Of a stretch of DNA of 64,000 nt, positions 40,942 through 50,990 are shown piece after piece. Made by a program: the position numbers and the translations under genes. Below the pieces are notes generated by a model. It saw only the letters and a program-made list of their open reading frames with translations. It was not told the origin of the DNA and did no database searches. How positions within the stretch are numbered: the first letter of the stretch is position 1; each line of letters starts with the position of its first letter. This DNA is from Burkholderia sp. USMB20 (GTDB lineage: Bacteria > Pseudomonadota > Gammaproteobacteria > Burkholderiales > Burkholderiaceae): positions 496,001 to 560,000 of the forward strand of contig NZ_JTAN02000019.1 of NCBI RefSeq assembly GCF_000949135.2, in the 5' to 3' direction.

Positions 40942-41913
40942 ATGATTCCATCGCCCCTCGTTTCCGTCGAAGGCTCGATCGCCCGCCCTCGCGTCGCGCC
41001 GCTCGACGGCGTGCCGCCGTTCGGCCGCGAATGGCGGTTCGGCGCCGCGTCCGGCAGCCGCTCCGACATCCGCTGCGTGGCAACGTTGACGACTTCGTGC
41101 ATCGACGTCGACGCGCCGCATCGTGCCTGCCGCTGGCAACCGCTGGCCGCCGTACAGCCGTCGTCAGCGGGCGTACCGGCCGTTGCGGCCGGCGCCGCCG
41201 GTCGGCATCGGCACATCGCACGTGCCGTTGATCGAGCACACGACCGGCGGGCACGGCATGCCGCCTGCTGGAGCATCGGCGCACTCGCGATCATCGGCGG
41301 GCTGATCGTCGCCCACGAACCGTTTCCGGATGTCGCGCGTTCGCCGGTCATGCAAATCGCCGGCGCCGTGCCGGAGCACGCGACGGAATTCACGGGTCGA
41401 GTGCGGAACGCCGGGGCCGAGCCGGCCACGGCCATCACGCCGGCACGGCACCACTCGGCGCGGGCCGTTGCCAGTACACCTATCACATCGTCGCAGCCCG
41501 CACGCGACGCTGCGCTCGCGCCGTCGCCGCGACTCGCCGACGCCAACGCCGCGCCGGACGTACGACGCGCCGCCACCGCGGCGGCACCGTCGCCGAATCG
41601 ACCGAACGGCACGCACGCGACAGCCGCGCAAGTCCACCCGACTTCCGCGCCGCAACTCGCCGGCCGCCCGTGGATCACGCACGTCGCCTCGCGCATGCCA
41701 ACGCCCGGTCGCGCCGGTTCACTGCCGGTTCCGGACACCCGGCACGACCAGCACGCTTCGCTCGACGATCCACTCACGCTGATCGCGATGGCGAACGCGC
41801 TGCGCGCCGATCGCCCGGCATGGGCGGCCGACGCGCCCGCCGCAGACTTCGACTGGACGACGCACCTGTCGCACCGCCGCCTGACCGACACACCCACCAC
41901 GCTCACCCGCTGA
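40942..41913 (+). CDS. Hypothetical protein, possible single-pass membrane protein
   Basis: 323 aa, no family recognised. One hydrophobic segment ([15 protein letters not shown], near residue 115) separates a basic N-terminal part from a long Ala/Pro/Thr-rich region and ends in a more ordinary C-terminus ([34 protein letters not shown]). Third-position G/C is good in the second half but weaker around residues 75-110, so either the start is later or an old frameshift lies there. Its stop is 17 bases from the ISL3 element. The ATG is a guess; there is no clear ribosome-binding site. Confidence 0.45.
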   Translation: MIPSPLVSVEGSIARPRVAPLDGVPPFGREWRFGAASGSRSDIRCVATLTTSCIDVDAPHRACRWQPLAAVQPSSAGVPAVAAGAAGRHRHIARAVDRAHDRRARHAACWSIGALAIIGGLIVAHEPFPDVARSPVMQIAGAVPEHATEFTGRVRNAGAEPATAITPARHHSARAVASTPITSSQPARDAALAPSPRLADANAAPDVRRAATAAAPSPNRPNGTHATAAQVHPTSAPQLAGRPWITHVASRMPTPGRAGSLPVPDTRHDQHASLDDPLTLIAMANALRADRPAWAADAPAADFDWTTHLSHRRLTDTPTTLTR

Positions 41914-41922
41914 CGCGCGGGC

Positions 41923-41930
41923 AATAAAAA
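41923..41930. repeat. Target-site duplication, left copy
   Basis: AATAAAAA, identical to the 8 bases immediately after the right end of the IS. Eight-base duplications are typical of ISL3-family insertion. Confidence 0.9.
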
Positions 41931-41952
41931 GGTTCATCGAGGATTACCGGGG
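41931..41952. repeat. ISL3 left terminal inverted repeat
   Basis: Begins GGTTCATCG and ends ACCGGGG. It matches the complement of the right end at the first nine bases and most of the last seven. Confidence 0.85.
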
Positions 41953-43154
41953 AACGCGGCGCGAATCTTGAGGAAGAAGTATTCGTCGTCGCGGTACCCG
42001 TAAGCTCGACGCTTGATGACCTTGATGGTGTTGTTGATGCCTTCAACGATGCTGGTATTGAGCGGATGGCGGCAGCGAGTCACGATGCCGTGCCAGTAGT
42101 CCTGCAGACGCTCGGCGAACTTTTGCAGGGCCGCGATCCCACTTTGCTGAGCCTGCTCGAACCATTGTTCCCAAGCCTTTTGCGCCCAGGCCGGCTTTCG
42201 GTAGAACCAGAGCCGCTTGAGCTCGTCGCGTAACACGTAGACGCATAACAGCGCCTGATTGGCCGCCAGCAATTCCTTCAGGTGCACGGCCTGATCCGGC
42301 TTGAGGTTGTGGCGGTTGCGCAGCAACAGCCAGCGGCTGGACTTCAGAACCTTGCGGGCTGGCTTGTCATGTCGGAGTTGATTGGCCTGATCGACCCGCA
42401 CCCGATCGATCACTTCGCGGCCATACTTGGCCACCACGTGGTACAGGTCGAAGACGATTTCCGCCTGCGGACACTGTTCCCTGATTTCGAGTTCATAGGC
42501 CGTGGTCATGTCGATCGCGACCGCTTCGATACGCTTGGCCGCGCCTTCGGGAAGCTGTTCGAAGAAGGCCCGGGCCGTCTCACGCGAGCGTCCCGGTCCG
42601 ATCCAGAGTACTTGCCGGCTGATCGGGTCGACCACCACCGTGGCGTAGCGATGACCTTTATGCAGCGCGAACTCGTCCATCGCCAGATAGCGGATCGTTG
42701 ACCAATCGGGCTCGCTCACGCGCGCCCGCAGGCGCATCTTGTCGATCGATTTGACCGTGTGCCAGCCCAGATCGTAGAAGGCCGCCACCGCCTGTACGCT
42801 GGCCGCTTGCAGCAGTTTCTCGCAAGCCTTGGCGAAGCGCTCCGTCACTCGCTGGTAACGGCCCAACCACGCCAGCTTCTCCAGTCGCGGGCCGCCGCAG
42901 CGTTCGCACCAGACCCGGCGACGAGGCACATGCAACACCACCCGGTATTCGAATAGCGGCAAGTCACGCACCCGACGAACCGTCGTCTCGTGGATCTGCT
43001 GGCAGCGTGCCCCACATTGCTCGCAGTACATGATCTTGCTGACCGGCTTTAAATACAGCGACAGCGTACGGCCTTCGCCTTCCGGCCATTCCACACGCTC
43101 CAGCCGGTAACCTGTCCAGCAGCCCAGTGCCTGAAGTGCCTTGCGATCGAGCAA
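41934..43154 (-). CDS. ISL3 family transposase
   Basis: 406-aa DDE transposase. N-terminal zinc-finger cysteines Cys44/Cys47 (YCEQCGARC) and Cys83/Cys86 (WCERCGG), a helix-turn-helix-like segment (TERFAKACEKLLQAASVQAVAAFYDLGWHTVKSID), then catalytic Asp160 (LAMDEFALHKGHRYATVV), Asp215 (AIDMTTAYE) and Glu371 (TSIVEGINNTIK). It ends inside the left inverted repeat. All catalytic positions are intact, so it should be functional. Its codon use is less G/C-biased at third positions than that of its neighbours, consistent with a mobile gene. Confidence 0.95.
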   Translation of the reverse strand: MLDRKALQALGCWTGYRLERVEWPEGEGRTLSLYLKPVSKIMYCEQCGARCQQIHETTVRRVRDLPLFEYRVVLHVPRRRVWCERCGGPRLEKLAWLGRYQRVTERFAKACEKLLQAASVQAVAAFYDLGWHTVKSIDKMRLRARVSEPDWSTIRYLAMDEFALHKGHRYATVVVDPISRQVLWIGPGRSRETARAFFEQLPEGAAKRIEAVAIDMTTAYELEIREQCPQAEIVFDLYHVVAKYGREVIDRVRVDQANQLRHDKPARKVLKSSRWLLLRNRHNLKPDQAVHLKELLAANQALLCVYVLRDELKRLWFYRKPAWAQKAWEQWFEQAQQSGIAALQKFAERLQDYWHGIVTRCRHPLNTSIVEGINNTIKVIKRRAYGYRDDEYFFLKIRAAFPGNPR

Positions 43155-43213
43155 TTGCCTCTCCTGACGTCCTTAAAGTCAGGCGTCAGGTTACGCAATC
43201 GCTCTCAAACCCT

Positions 43214-43235
43214 CCACGGTTTCCTGCGATGAACC
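43214..43235. repeat. ISL3 right terminal inverted repeat
   Basis: CCACGGTTTCCTGCGATGAACC-type end (22 bases, last nine identical to the complement of the left end). Confidence 0.85.
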
Positions 43236-43243
43236 AATAAAAA
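43236..43243. repeat. Target-site duplication, right copy
   Basis: AATAAAAA, matching the left flank. It is also the T-tract side (on the minus strand) of the adjoining terminator. Confidence 0.9.
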
Positions 43244-43272
43244 ACCCGGCGAAGCACGCTGCGCCGGGTTTT
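43236..43272 (-). terminator. Terminator of the DUF2968 gene, invaded by the ISL3 copy
   Basis: Stem AAAACCCGGC/GCCGGGTTTT with a 12-base loop, followed on the minus strand by TTTTTATT. The T tract is the duplicated target site, so the terminator remains whole after insertion. It once probably served the convergent plus-strand ORF as well. Confidence 0.82.
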
Positions 43273-43306
43273 CGTTCGTCGACCGGTCCGTCGGGCCGGC
43301 CGCTCG

Positions 43307-44065
43307 TCACTTGTGCGCGGGCAACCCCGTTTCGGCCTGCCGCTCGAGTTGCCGTACCTGCTCCTGCAGATCGCGCAATTGCAGCTGCGCCGCCCGCTTC
43401 TCGACCTGCAGCGCCTGCGCCTGTTCGTGCGCCGACTTCTGCCGCTGCGCGACCTCGGCCTGCTGGCTGCGCGCGACGCTCAGGTCGGCCTGCAGTTGCT
43501 GCGCACGATTCGCCTGCAGCGCGATCACGCGCTCGAGAAACGCCTTCTGCGCCTGCAGTTCGGTGCGGCGGATTTCGACGTCCGCGAGTTGCGTCGTCTG
43601 CTGGACGAAGTTCGCGTACACCATTTCCGCGCGGGTCTTCTCCTGCGACTTGACCACGCGCCACAGATGCTTGTCCTGGAACAGCGCGACGTAATACGTC
43701 ATCTCGCGCGGATCGAACATCAGGCTCGCGCCGTAGCTCCCGTTGTAGGTGGTGCGCATCTCGACGATTCGCCCGTCGTGCAGCATCTGCGTGAGCTCGG
43801 CGACGTTGCCTTGCGCGGTCGCATCCGTCGCGGAGGCGGCGGACGCGTCGGAAGGAGAAGCCGCCTGCGCGGCATCGCCGCGCAGGCTCGTCACCGCGGG
43901 GCGCGAGCCCGCGACCGGCGCGGTCGCGTCGACGGACCACGCCGCGCCCGCGTGCACGCAGGCGGCCAGCGCAACGATCCACGTTGCGCACCGTGCAGGG
44001 GAAAAATCTCGGAAGGCCAACGTCAGACTCCGGCGAACGAATCGAGAGTCGCGATTATCGTTCAA
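43307..44065 (-). CDS. DUF2968 domain-containing exported coiled-coil protein
   Basis: 252 aa. N-terminal signal segment (ATWIVALAACVHAGAAWS near residues 27-44), an Ala/Ser-rich linker, then a DUF2968 core (LTQMLHDGRIVEMRTTYNGSYGASLMFDPREMTYYVALFQDKHLWRVVKS) and a long heptad coiled coil from about residue 140 to 245. Likely periplasmic or envelope-associated; function unknown. The signal peptide is preceded by about 25 polar residues, so the true start could be later, but no later ATG fits. Confidence 0.87.
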   Translation of the reverse strand: MNDNRDSRFVRRSLTLAFRDFSPARCATWIVALAACVHAGAAWSVDATAPVAGSRPAVTSLRGDAAQAASPSDASAASATDATAQGNVAELTQMLHDGRIVEMRTTYNGSYGASLMFDPREMTYYVALFQDKHLWRVVKSQEKTRAEMVYANFVQQTTQLADVEIRRTELQAQKAFLERVIALQANRAQQLQADLSVARSQQAEVAQRQKSAHEQAQALQVEKRAAQLQLRDLQEQVRQLERQAETGLPAHK

Positions 44066-44134
44066 AACGAAACGGCCGCATCTCGAATTTAACGGGATGC
44101 GGCCGGCCTTCCTGCTCGGTACTGCAAACGCCGG

Positions 44135-45319
44135 CTACAGGCGCGTTTCGCGTGCCGCGCGCAGGAATGCATCGAGCAGCGGCGTGCAGTCGAGCAGTTC
44201 GGCGCCGCCCGCGCGATGAAACTCCGGGTGCCATTGCACGCCGACGACGAACGGCGCGCGCCGGTAGCGAATGCCTTCGATGATCCCGTCGCCGGCCGAC
44301 ACGGCCTCGATGTTCAGATCGCGGCCGAGATCGCGGATCGCCTGATGGTGGATCGAGTTCACGATCGCTTCGCTGCGCCCGGGAAACATGCTCGCCAGCG
44401 TCGACGAGTCCGGGAAGCGGATCGCGTGGCGATGCTGGTCGTAATGCTCGCTCACGTGCGCGTTCGCGGTCGGTACGTCGGTCGCGATGTCCTGGTACAG
44501 CGACCCGCCGAACGCGACGTTGATCAACTGGCAGCCGCGGCACACGCCGAGCACCGGCTTGCCGGACTCGACGAACTCGTGAAACAGCTCGAGCTCGTAC
44601 ATGTCGCGCACGCGATCGCCCGGCCATTCGGGGCGCGCGTCCGACGCCGCGTAGGTTTGCGGCGACACGTCGGCGCCGCCTTGCAGCAGCAGGCCGTCGA
44701 GATGCTTCGCGTAGTCGCGCAGGCGGATGTTGCTCGGATGCAGCATGCCCTGGTGACCGACGGTCGGGATCATGAACACGAGCACGTCGCGCGACATCAC
44801 CCAGTGCGCGATCGATTCCTCGAGATACTGCAGCGTCTTGCCGCGCAGCCCCTTCGCGCCGGGCTCCGGATGGAAGATCCGCGCCGACACGCCGATGCGC
44901 AGCGTGCGCTGCGTGATCCGCTGGCCGGCGCGATCGAACATCCGGCGTGCGCGCGCCGCGATGATCCGGCCGAATACCGACCACGGCGTGTCGCTTTGCT
45001 TCAGATAAGCCGGCGGCACGTTCTGCGCGCTCGCGGGCGGCGGGCGCGGCGTGTCGAAATCGGGCTGCGCGCCGAAACCGGGCGGCGCTGCACCGGGTTT
45101 CGGCGGCGCTGCACTGCCTTCGGCGGCGGCCGTCGTGCCCGCGGCGCCCGGCTCGGACGCCGCCGCGACCGGCGCTGCGCCATTCGCCGCGGCGACCTGC
45201 GCAGCGGCAGCCTGCGTGGCGGGCGCCTCCGGCGTGGGCGCCGGACCGGAACGGGGGGAATCGGTGGAAGCGGAAGAAGTGCCGGGCAGACCGGCCGGGG
45301 AAGGCGTGTTTTCGCTCAT
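44135..45319 (-). CDS. Class I glutamine amidotransferase-like hydrolase (gamma-glutamyl-GABA hydrolase, PuuD type)
   Basis: 394 aa. The catalytic domain (about 140-390) carries the nucleophile Cys260 in GVCRGCQLIN and the His/Glu pair in GVQWHPEFH, the peptidase C26 layout of gamma-glutamyl-gamma-aminobutyrate hydrolases in putrescine catabolism. Residues 1-108 are an unusual Ala/Pro/Gly-rich low-complexity extension not found in E. coli PuuD (254 aa). Other puu genes are not adjacent, so the pathway is inferred. The start MSENTPSPAG was chosen; a further 46 open codons upstream look non-coding. Confidence 0.9.
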   Translation of the reverse strand: MSENTPSPAGLPGTSSASTDSPRSGPAPTPEAPATQAAAAQVAAANGAAPVAAASEPGAAGTTAAAEGSAAPPKPGAAPPGFGAQPDFDTPRPPPASAQNVPPAYLKQSDTPWSVFGRIIAARARRMFDRAGQRITQRTLRIGVSARIFHPEPGAKGLRGKTLQYLEESIAHWVMSRDVLVFMIPTVGHQGMLHPSNIRLRDYAKHLDGLLLQGGADVSPQTYAASDARPEWPGDRVRDMYELELFHEFVESGKPVLGVCRGCQLINVAFGGSLYQDIATDVPTANAHVSEHYDQHRHAIRFPDSSTLASMFPGRSEAIVNSIHHQAIRDLGRDLNIEAVSAGDGIIEGIRYRRAPFVVGVQWHPEFHRAGGAELLDCTPLLDAFLRAARETRL

Positions 45320-45599
45320 GACGATGGTCTGGTACGTCGCTCGCGCGTATTGGATTGACGAGGATTCATTATGCTTCAGTGCACGATCGCGCGGTAAACC
45401 TGCAACATCCTGTCGAAGTTGTTGCAAGTCGTCGCATCCCCCGCCCGGACGTGCCACCGGCCTCCATTCGACGGTATCGACGGTCGTCCGGGCAAGCTGG
45501 ACATCAGTGATATATCACAATAATATTCACGGATCGTCCACGTTGCCCGATCCGCCCGCGCATGACCGCACCCTGTCCGGCCACCGCGCCCCCGCCTGC

Positions 45600-46280
45600 A
45601 TGAACGCCCTGACCGACGCCCTCCACGACCGGCCCGCCGCATCGGCGGTCAGCCTCGCCGACCGCGCGTACGCGCTGATCCAGCGCGACATCATCACGAT
45701 GCGCCTGAAGCCGGGCGCCGCGCTCAACGAAGCCGACCTCGTGGCCCGCACCGGCATCGGCCGCACGCCCGTCCATCAGGCCGTCCACCGGCTGGTGCTC
45801 GAAGGGCTGCTGTCCGTGATGCCGCGCAAGGGGCTGATGGTGCAACCGCTGTCGCTCGACGACATCGCCGCGGTGATCGACGTGCGCCGCATCAACGAAG
45901 CGCATTGCGTCGAACTCGCCGCCCGCCACGCAACGCCCGACGATCTCGCGCGCATGGCCGCGCTGCTCGACGACGGCCAGGCCTGCGTCGACTCGCACGA
46001 CGTCGAGGGCATGATGGAGCTCGACCGCGCGTTTCATCAGACGATCGCCGCGGCGGCACGCAACACGGTGCTCGCGGAAATCCTGCGCGCGCTGCACGAA
46101 CGCTCGCTGCGCTTCTGGTTCGTCACGCTGTCCGAGCCGCATCACCTGTCCGACGTCCAGCACGAACACCGCGAACTGTTCGAGCGGCTGTCCGCGCGCG
46201 ACGCCGCCGGCGCACGCACGGCCGTCGAACGCCACATCGATTCGTTTCGCGCCACCCTTGTCCAACACCTTCGCCCCTGA
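45600..46280 (+). CDS. GntR family regulator (FadR/FCD subfamily)
   Basis: 226 aa. N-terminal winged helix (YALIQRDIITMRLKPGAALNEADLVARTGIGRTPVHQAVHRLVLEGLLSVMPRKGLMV, about 20-85) and a C-terminal FCD ligand domain with metal-type ligands (LDRAFHQTIAAAARN, then HEHRELFERLSARD and HIDSF). It lies 7 bases ahead of an amidase gene and probably controls it. The effector is unknown. Confidence 0.93.
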   Translation: MNALTDALHDRPAASAVSLADRAYALIQRDIITMRLKPGAALNEADLVARTGIGRTPVHQAVHRLVLEGLLSVMPRKGLMVQPLSLDDIAAVIDVRRINEAHCVELAARHATPDDLARMAALLDDGQACVDSHDVEGMMELDRAFHQTIAAAARNTVLAEILRALHERSLRFWFVTLSEPHHLSDVQHEHRELFERLSARDAAGARTAVERHIDSFRATLVQHLRP

Positions 46281-46287
46281 GCCGCCC

Positions 46288-47664
46288 ATGACCACCTTCA
46301 CGCCCTTCCCTCCGCTCGCCCAGCTCGCCGCCGACCTCGCCGCCGGCCGGACCACGAGCCGCGCGCTCGTCGACGTCGCGCTCGACCGGATCGCCGATCC
46401 GGCCGGCCAGGGTGCCGCCGTCTTCACCGAAGTCGACGCCGACAACGCGCGCGCGGCCGCCGACGCGCACGACCGCCTGCGTGCCGCGGGCACCGTGCTG
46501 TCGCCGCTCGCGGGCATCCCCGTATCGGTGAAGGATCTGTTCGACGTCGCGGGCCAGGTGACGCGCGCCGGTTCGCGCGTGCTCGACGGGGCGCCGCCCG
46601 CCAAGGCCGACGCGGTCGCCGTCGCGCGGCTCAAGCGCGCGGGCGCGGTGCTGGTCGGCCGCACCAACATGAGCGAGTTCGCGTTCTCGGGGCTCGGGCT
46701 GAATCCGCACTTCGGCAATCCGCGCTCGCCGTACCACCGCGACGTGCCGGGCGATGCACGGATTTCCGGCGGCTCGTCGTCGGGCGCGGCCGCGTCCGTC
46801 GCCGACGGGATGGCCGCCGTCGCGCTCGGCACCGACACCGGCGGCTCGATCCGCATTCCGGCCGCCCTGTGCGGGCTGACCGGCTTCAAGCCGACCGCGA
46901 GCCGGATCCCGACGCAAGGCGGCGTGCCGCTGTCGACCACGCTCGACTCGTTCGGCCCGATCGGCCTGACGGTTGCCTGCTGCGCACTCGTCGACCGGAT
47001 GCTCGCGGGCCTCGAACCGCACGTGCCGGCCGCGCGGCCGCTCGAAGGCGTGCGGCTCGGCGTGCTGACCAATTACGTGACCGACGGCGTCGACGCCGAC
47101 GTCGCCGCCGCGCTCGACGCATCGCTGAAGCACCTCGAAGCCGCGGGCGCGATCGTCACGGAAGTGCGCTTCTCCGCGCTCGACCGGCTGCCGGACATCA
47201 ACCGCTTCGGCTTCTCGCCGATCGAGGCGTACGCGTGGCATCGCCCGCTGCTCGCGCAGCACCGCGACCAATACGACCCGCGCGTGCTGTCGCGCATCCT
47301 GAAGGGCGAGCCGGCGAGCGCGGCCGACTATCTCGACCTGCTCGCCGCCCGCCACGCGATGCTGGAAGAAGCGGCACACACCGTCTGGTCGCGCTTCGAC
47401 GCACTCGTCGCGCCGACGGTGCCGGTCGTGCCGCCGCGCATCGCCGAACTCGAAGCGGACGACGCCGCGTTCACGCGCACCAATGCGCTGATCCTGCGCA
47501 ATCCGAGCGCCTTCAACTTCCTCGACTCGTGCGCGCTGTCGCTGCCGTGCCATCCGCGCGACGCGGCGCCGGTCGGCCTGATGCTCGCGGCCGCGCCGCA
47601 TCGCGACGACGCGCTGCTCGCGATCGGCCAGGCGGTCGAGGCCGTGCTGAACACGATCCGGTGA
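46288..47664 (+). CDS. Amidase (amidase-signature family)
   Basis: 458 aa. Ser-cisSer-Lys catalytic triad: Lys82 in PVSVKDLFD, the cis-Ser in GGSSSG at 161-166, and nucleophile Ser187 in GTDTGGSIRIPAAL. The small size, lack of Gat-complex partners and pairing with a GntR regulator point to a catabolic amidase rather than GatA. Substrate unknown. Confidence 0.92.
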   Translation: MTTFTPFPPLAQLAADLAAGRTTSRALVDVALDRIADPAGQGAAVFTEVDADNARAAADAHDRLRAAGTVLSPLAGIPVSVKDLFDVAGQVTRAGSRVLDGAPPAKADAVAVARLKRAGAVLVGRTNMSEFAFSGLGLNPHFGNPRSPYHRDVPGDARISGGSSSGAAASVADGMAAVALGTDTGGSIRIPAALCGLTGFKPTASRIPTQGGVPLSTTLDSFGPIGLTVACCALVDRMLAGLEPHVPAARPLEGVRLGVLTNYVTDGVDADVAAALDASLKHLEAAGAIVTEVRFSALDRLPDINRFGFSPIEAYAWHRPLLAQHRDQYDPRVLSRILKGEPASAADYLDLLAARHAMLEEAAHTVWSRFDALVAPTVPVVPPRIAELEADDAAFTRTNALILRNPSAFNFLDSCALSLPCHPRDAAPVGLMLAAAPHRDDALLAIGQAVEAVLNTIR

Positions 47665-47761
47665 CCGCCCGCGCGGCATGACGGCGGGCTATGGTCCGGA
47701 CGAAGCGACGGCGGCCGGGTGCCGCACGCGCGCTGTCAGTTTCGTGCCAGATCGTTCGCGC

Positions 47762-47767
47762 TAAAAT
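47762..47767 (+). promoter_or_regulatory. Putative -10 box of dsbB
   Basis: TAAAAT 46 bases before the dsbB start; A/T-rich for this region. No -35 match is evident. Confidence 0.35.
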
Positions 47768-47813
47768 CGCGCGATTGTTTATCGGACCGACCAACGACAG
47801 GAATCCCGCCGAC

Positions 47814-48326
47814 ATGAACGACTCCACGCTCGCACTCCGCCGTGAACGCCGCCTGCTGATGCTGCTCGGCTGGGTGTGCATCGCCCTGCTGGCCGGCGCA
47901 CTGTATCTGCAGTACGTGAAGAACGAAGATCCGTGCCCGCTGTGCATCATCCAGCGCTACTTCTTCGCGGCGATCGGGATCTTCGCGTTCCTGGCCGCGG
48001 GGATGCGCAACTGGCGCGGCATCTGGGTGCTCGAGCTGCTGATCGCGATCGCCGCGGCCGGCGGCGTCGGCACCGCCGCGCGGCATCTGTCGATCCAGAT
48101 GAATCCGGGCTTCAGCTGCGGCTTCGACACGCTGCAGCCGATCGTCGACAGCCTGCCGCCCGCCCAGTGGTTCCCCGGCATGTTCAAGGTTGCCGGCCTG
48201 TGCGAGACGGTCTACCCGCCGATCTTCGGGATCCTGCTGCCCGGCTGGGCGCTGATCGGCTTCGTCGTGATCCTGATTGCCGTCGCCTCGAGCCTCTGGC
48301 GCCATCGCCGCAAGCTGGCGGGCTGA
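47814..48326 (+). CDS. dsbB: Disulfide bond formation protein B
   Basis: Reoxidises DsbA and passes electrons to quinones. 170 aa with four transmembrane helices. The first periplasmic loop has Cys41-Pro-Leu-Cys44 and the second the pair Cys102 and Cys130, the full set needed for activity. Conserved QRY follows the first pair. The start [12 protein letters not shown] fits the family. Confidence 0.95.
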   Translation: MNDSTLALRRERRLLMLLGWVCIALLAGALYLQYVKNEDPCPLCIIQRYFFAAIGIFAFLAAGMRNWRGIWVLELLIAIAAAGGVGTAARHLSIQMNPGFSCGFDTLQPIVDSLPPAQWFPGMFKVAGLCETVYPPIFGILLPGWALIGFVVILIAVASSLWRHRRKLAG

Positions 48327-48941
48327 CCGGCCGCGCCGCGCGAACCGGCCGACCGGTCGAGGCCACGTGGCCGCTTCGTCCGGCTCGGCCCACGACACCG
48401 GCGCGACCCCGATGCGGCCGCACCCTGCCGGCCGCGCGTAAACACCTATCCCCGCCGCCGTCCCGATTCACGGGCGAACGCGCGTCGCGCGACATCCGCG
48501 CGCACGCCCCGCCACGCATGCGTTTCGGCCCGACGCCCGCGCGTCGGCGCCCCGATCCCGCGCGGCGGGCCTATGATCGACATGATCGCCGTCTGATAGC
48601 CCGGATCACCGCCCGGCAATGTTCCCGCCGCCTTGCGGTGCTATCTTCACGACTGGATGGCGATCTACGTGCGCGAGGCCAGGCGGTCTCACCTCCTGCG
48701 TAACGCGCGCCCGATCCGCAATGTCGACTGGATTCATCATGACAACGCAAACCATCCGCATCCGTCACCCTCATGGCGTCCGCACGTTGCGCGGCGTCGT
48801 TCGCGCGCGCCTTCGGCGCACGGCCACCGCACTGAACCCGTCGTGCGGCCGGCCCGCCTCGCTCCCGTCCGTCCTCGTTACCGCCGCGCCCGCCAGCCCG
48901 CGCCGCGCGTCGTGCCGAATCGTCCGGAACGGAGCGTGCTG
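48327..48941. other. 615-bp spacer between dsbB and xdhC
   Basis: No gene recognised with confidence. It contains several G/C palindromes (for example CCGGCCGACCGG), a TATGAT at 48572-48577 that could be the xdhC -10, and a short open frame 48739-48942 (67 codons, arginine-rich) whose stop overlaps the xdhC start as TGATG. xdhA and xdhB, which commonly precede xdhC, are absent, so the region may be a deletion scar. Confidence 0.45.
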
Positions 48942-49946
48942 ATGGAAGCCTGGCTCGGCGATCTGCAGCAACTGCTCGCACACGGCGAAGCGGCCGTGCT
49001 CGTGACGGTCGCGCATACCGACGGCTCCGCGCCGCGCGAGGCCGGCACCAAGATGCTCGTCACGCGCGACACGGCCCGCCATACGATCGGCGGCGGTCAT
49101 CTGGAATGGAAGGCGATCGAGATCGCGCGGCACCTGCTGAAGGACGGCGCGCACGTGCCCCACGCGCGCCGGCTCGAACGGCTCGCGCTCGGCCCGAGCC
49201 TCGGCCAGTGCTGCGGGGGCGCGGTCGTGCTCGCGTTCGAGCGGCTCGACGTCGGCGACCTCGGCTGGATCATGTCGCTCGCGAAGCGCGTCGCGGCCGG
49301 CGCCGCGACCGTGCGTAGCGTATCATTCGGCCCCTCGCCGGGCGCGCCGCTGCTGAGCGAGCCCGAATCGCCGGCCGCGCGTGCCGATTGCCTGCTGTGG
49401 GAAACCGGCGGTGTAGCGTTGATGACCGAAACGATCGCGCCGTATGCGTTCCCCGTCATGCTGTTCGGCGCCGGGCACATCGGCACCGCGCTCGTGAAGG
49501 TGCTGGCGACGCTGCCGTGCCACGTGCGCTGGATCGACGGCCCCGATGCGGTGTTCCCGCAGGCCGAGGCACTCGCCGGGATCGGCAACCTCGCGATCGA
49601 CGCGCTTGCCAGCCCGGCCGATGCCGTCGACACGGCGCCGCCGCACGCGTACTTCGTCGTGATGACGCACGACCACGCACTCGATTTCACGCTGGCCGAG
49701 CGCATCCTGCGGCGCGGCGACTATGCATACTTCGGGATGACCGGCTCGCAAACCAAGCGCGCGCAGTTCGATCATCGGCTGGCGGCGATCGGCATCGACC
49801 CGGCCCAGGTCGCGCGGATGCGCTGCCCGATCGGCGTCGAAGGCATCATCGACAAGGCACCCGAAGTGATCGCGATCTCGGTGGCCGCGCAGTTGCTGCA
49901 GGCCGTCGAGGCGAACGCACCCGTGCAGGCTTCCCCAACATTCTGA
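48942..49946 (+). CDS. xdhC: Xanthine dehydrogenase accessory protein XdhC
   Basis: 334 aa. Inserts sulfurated molybdenum cofactor into xanthine dehydrogenase. N-terminal XdhC/CoxI domain (VAHTDGSAPREAGTKMLVT, then IGGGHLEWKAIEIARH, and LGPSLGQCCGGAVVLAFE with the conserved Cys pair) and a C-terminal Rossmann domain (LFGAGHIGTALVKVLATL, then YFGMTGSQTKR). The target enzyme genes are not in the window. Followed 18 bases later by add. Confidence 0.94.
   Translation: MEAWLGDLQQLLAHGEAAVLVTVAHTDGSAPREAGTKMLVTRDTARHTIGGGHLEWKAIEIARHLLKDGAHVPHARRLERLALGPSLGQCCGGAVVLAFERLDVGDLGWIMSLAKRVAAGAATVRSVSFGPSPGAPLLSEPESPAARADCLLWETGGVALMTETIAPYAFPVMLFGAGHIGTALVKVLATLPCHVRWIDGPDAVFPQAEALAGIGNLAIDALASPADAVDTAPPHAYFVVMTHDHALDFTLAERILRRGDYAYFGMTGSQTKRAQFDHRLAAIGIDPAQVARMRCPIGVEGIIDKAPEVIAISVAAQLLQAVEANAPVQASPTF

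Positions 49947-50990
<1,044 letters not shown>

Larger units (their letters stand above)
41931..43235. mobile_element. Complete ISL3-family insertion sequence (1305 bp)
   Basis: Bounded by imperfect terminal inverted repeats (left 41931-41952 beginning GGTTCATCG, right 43214-43235 ending CGATGAACC; about 16 of 22 positions match) and flanked by perfect 8-bp direct repeats AATAAAAA. It encodes one intact transposase on the minus strand, whose stop codon lies within the left repeat. Intact ends, intact gene and identical duplications point to recent transposition. It landed in the A-run at the base of a terminator hairpin. I cannot assign a named IS without a database. Confidence 0.93.
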
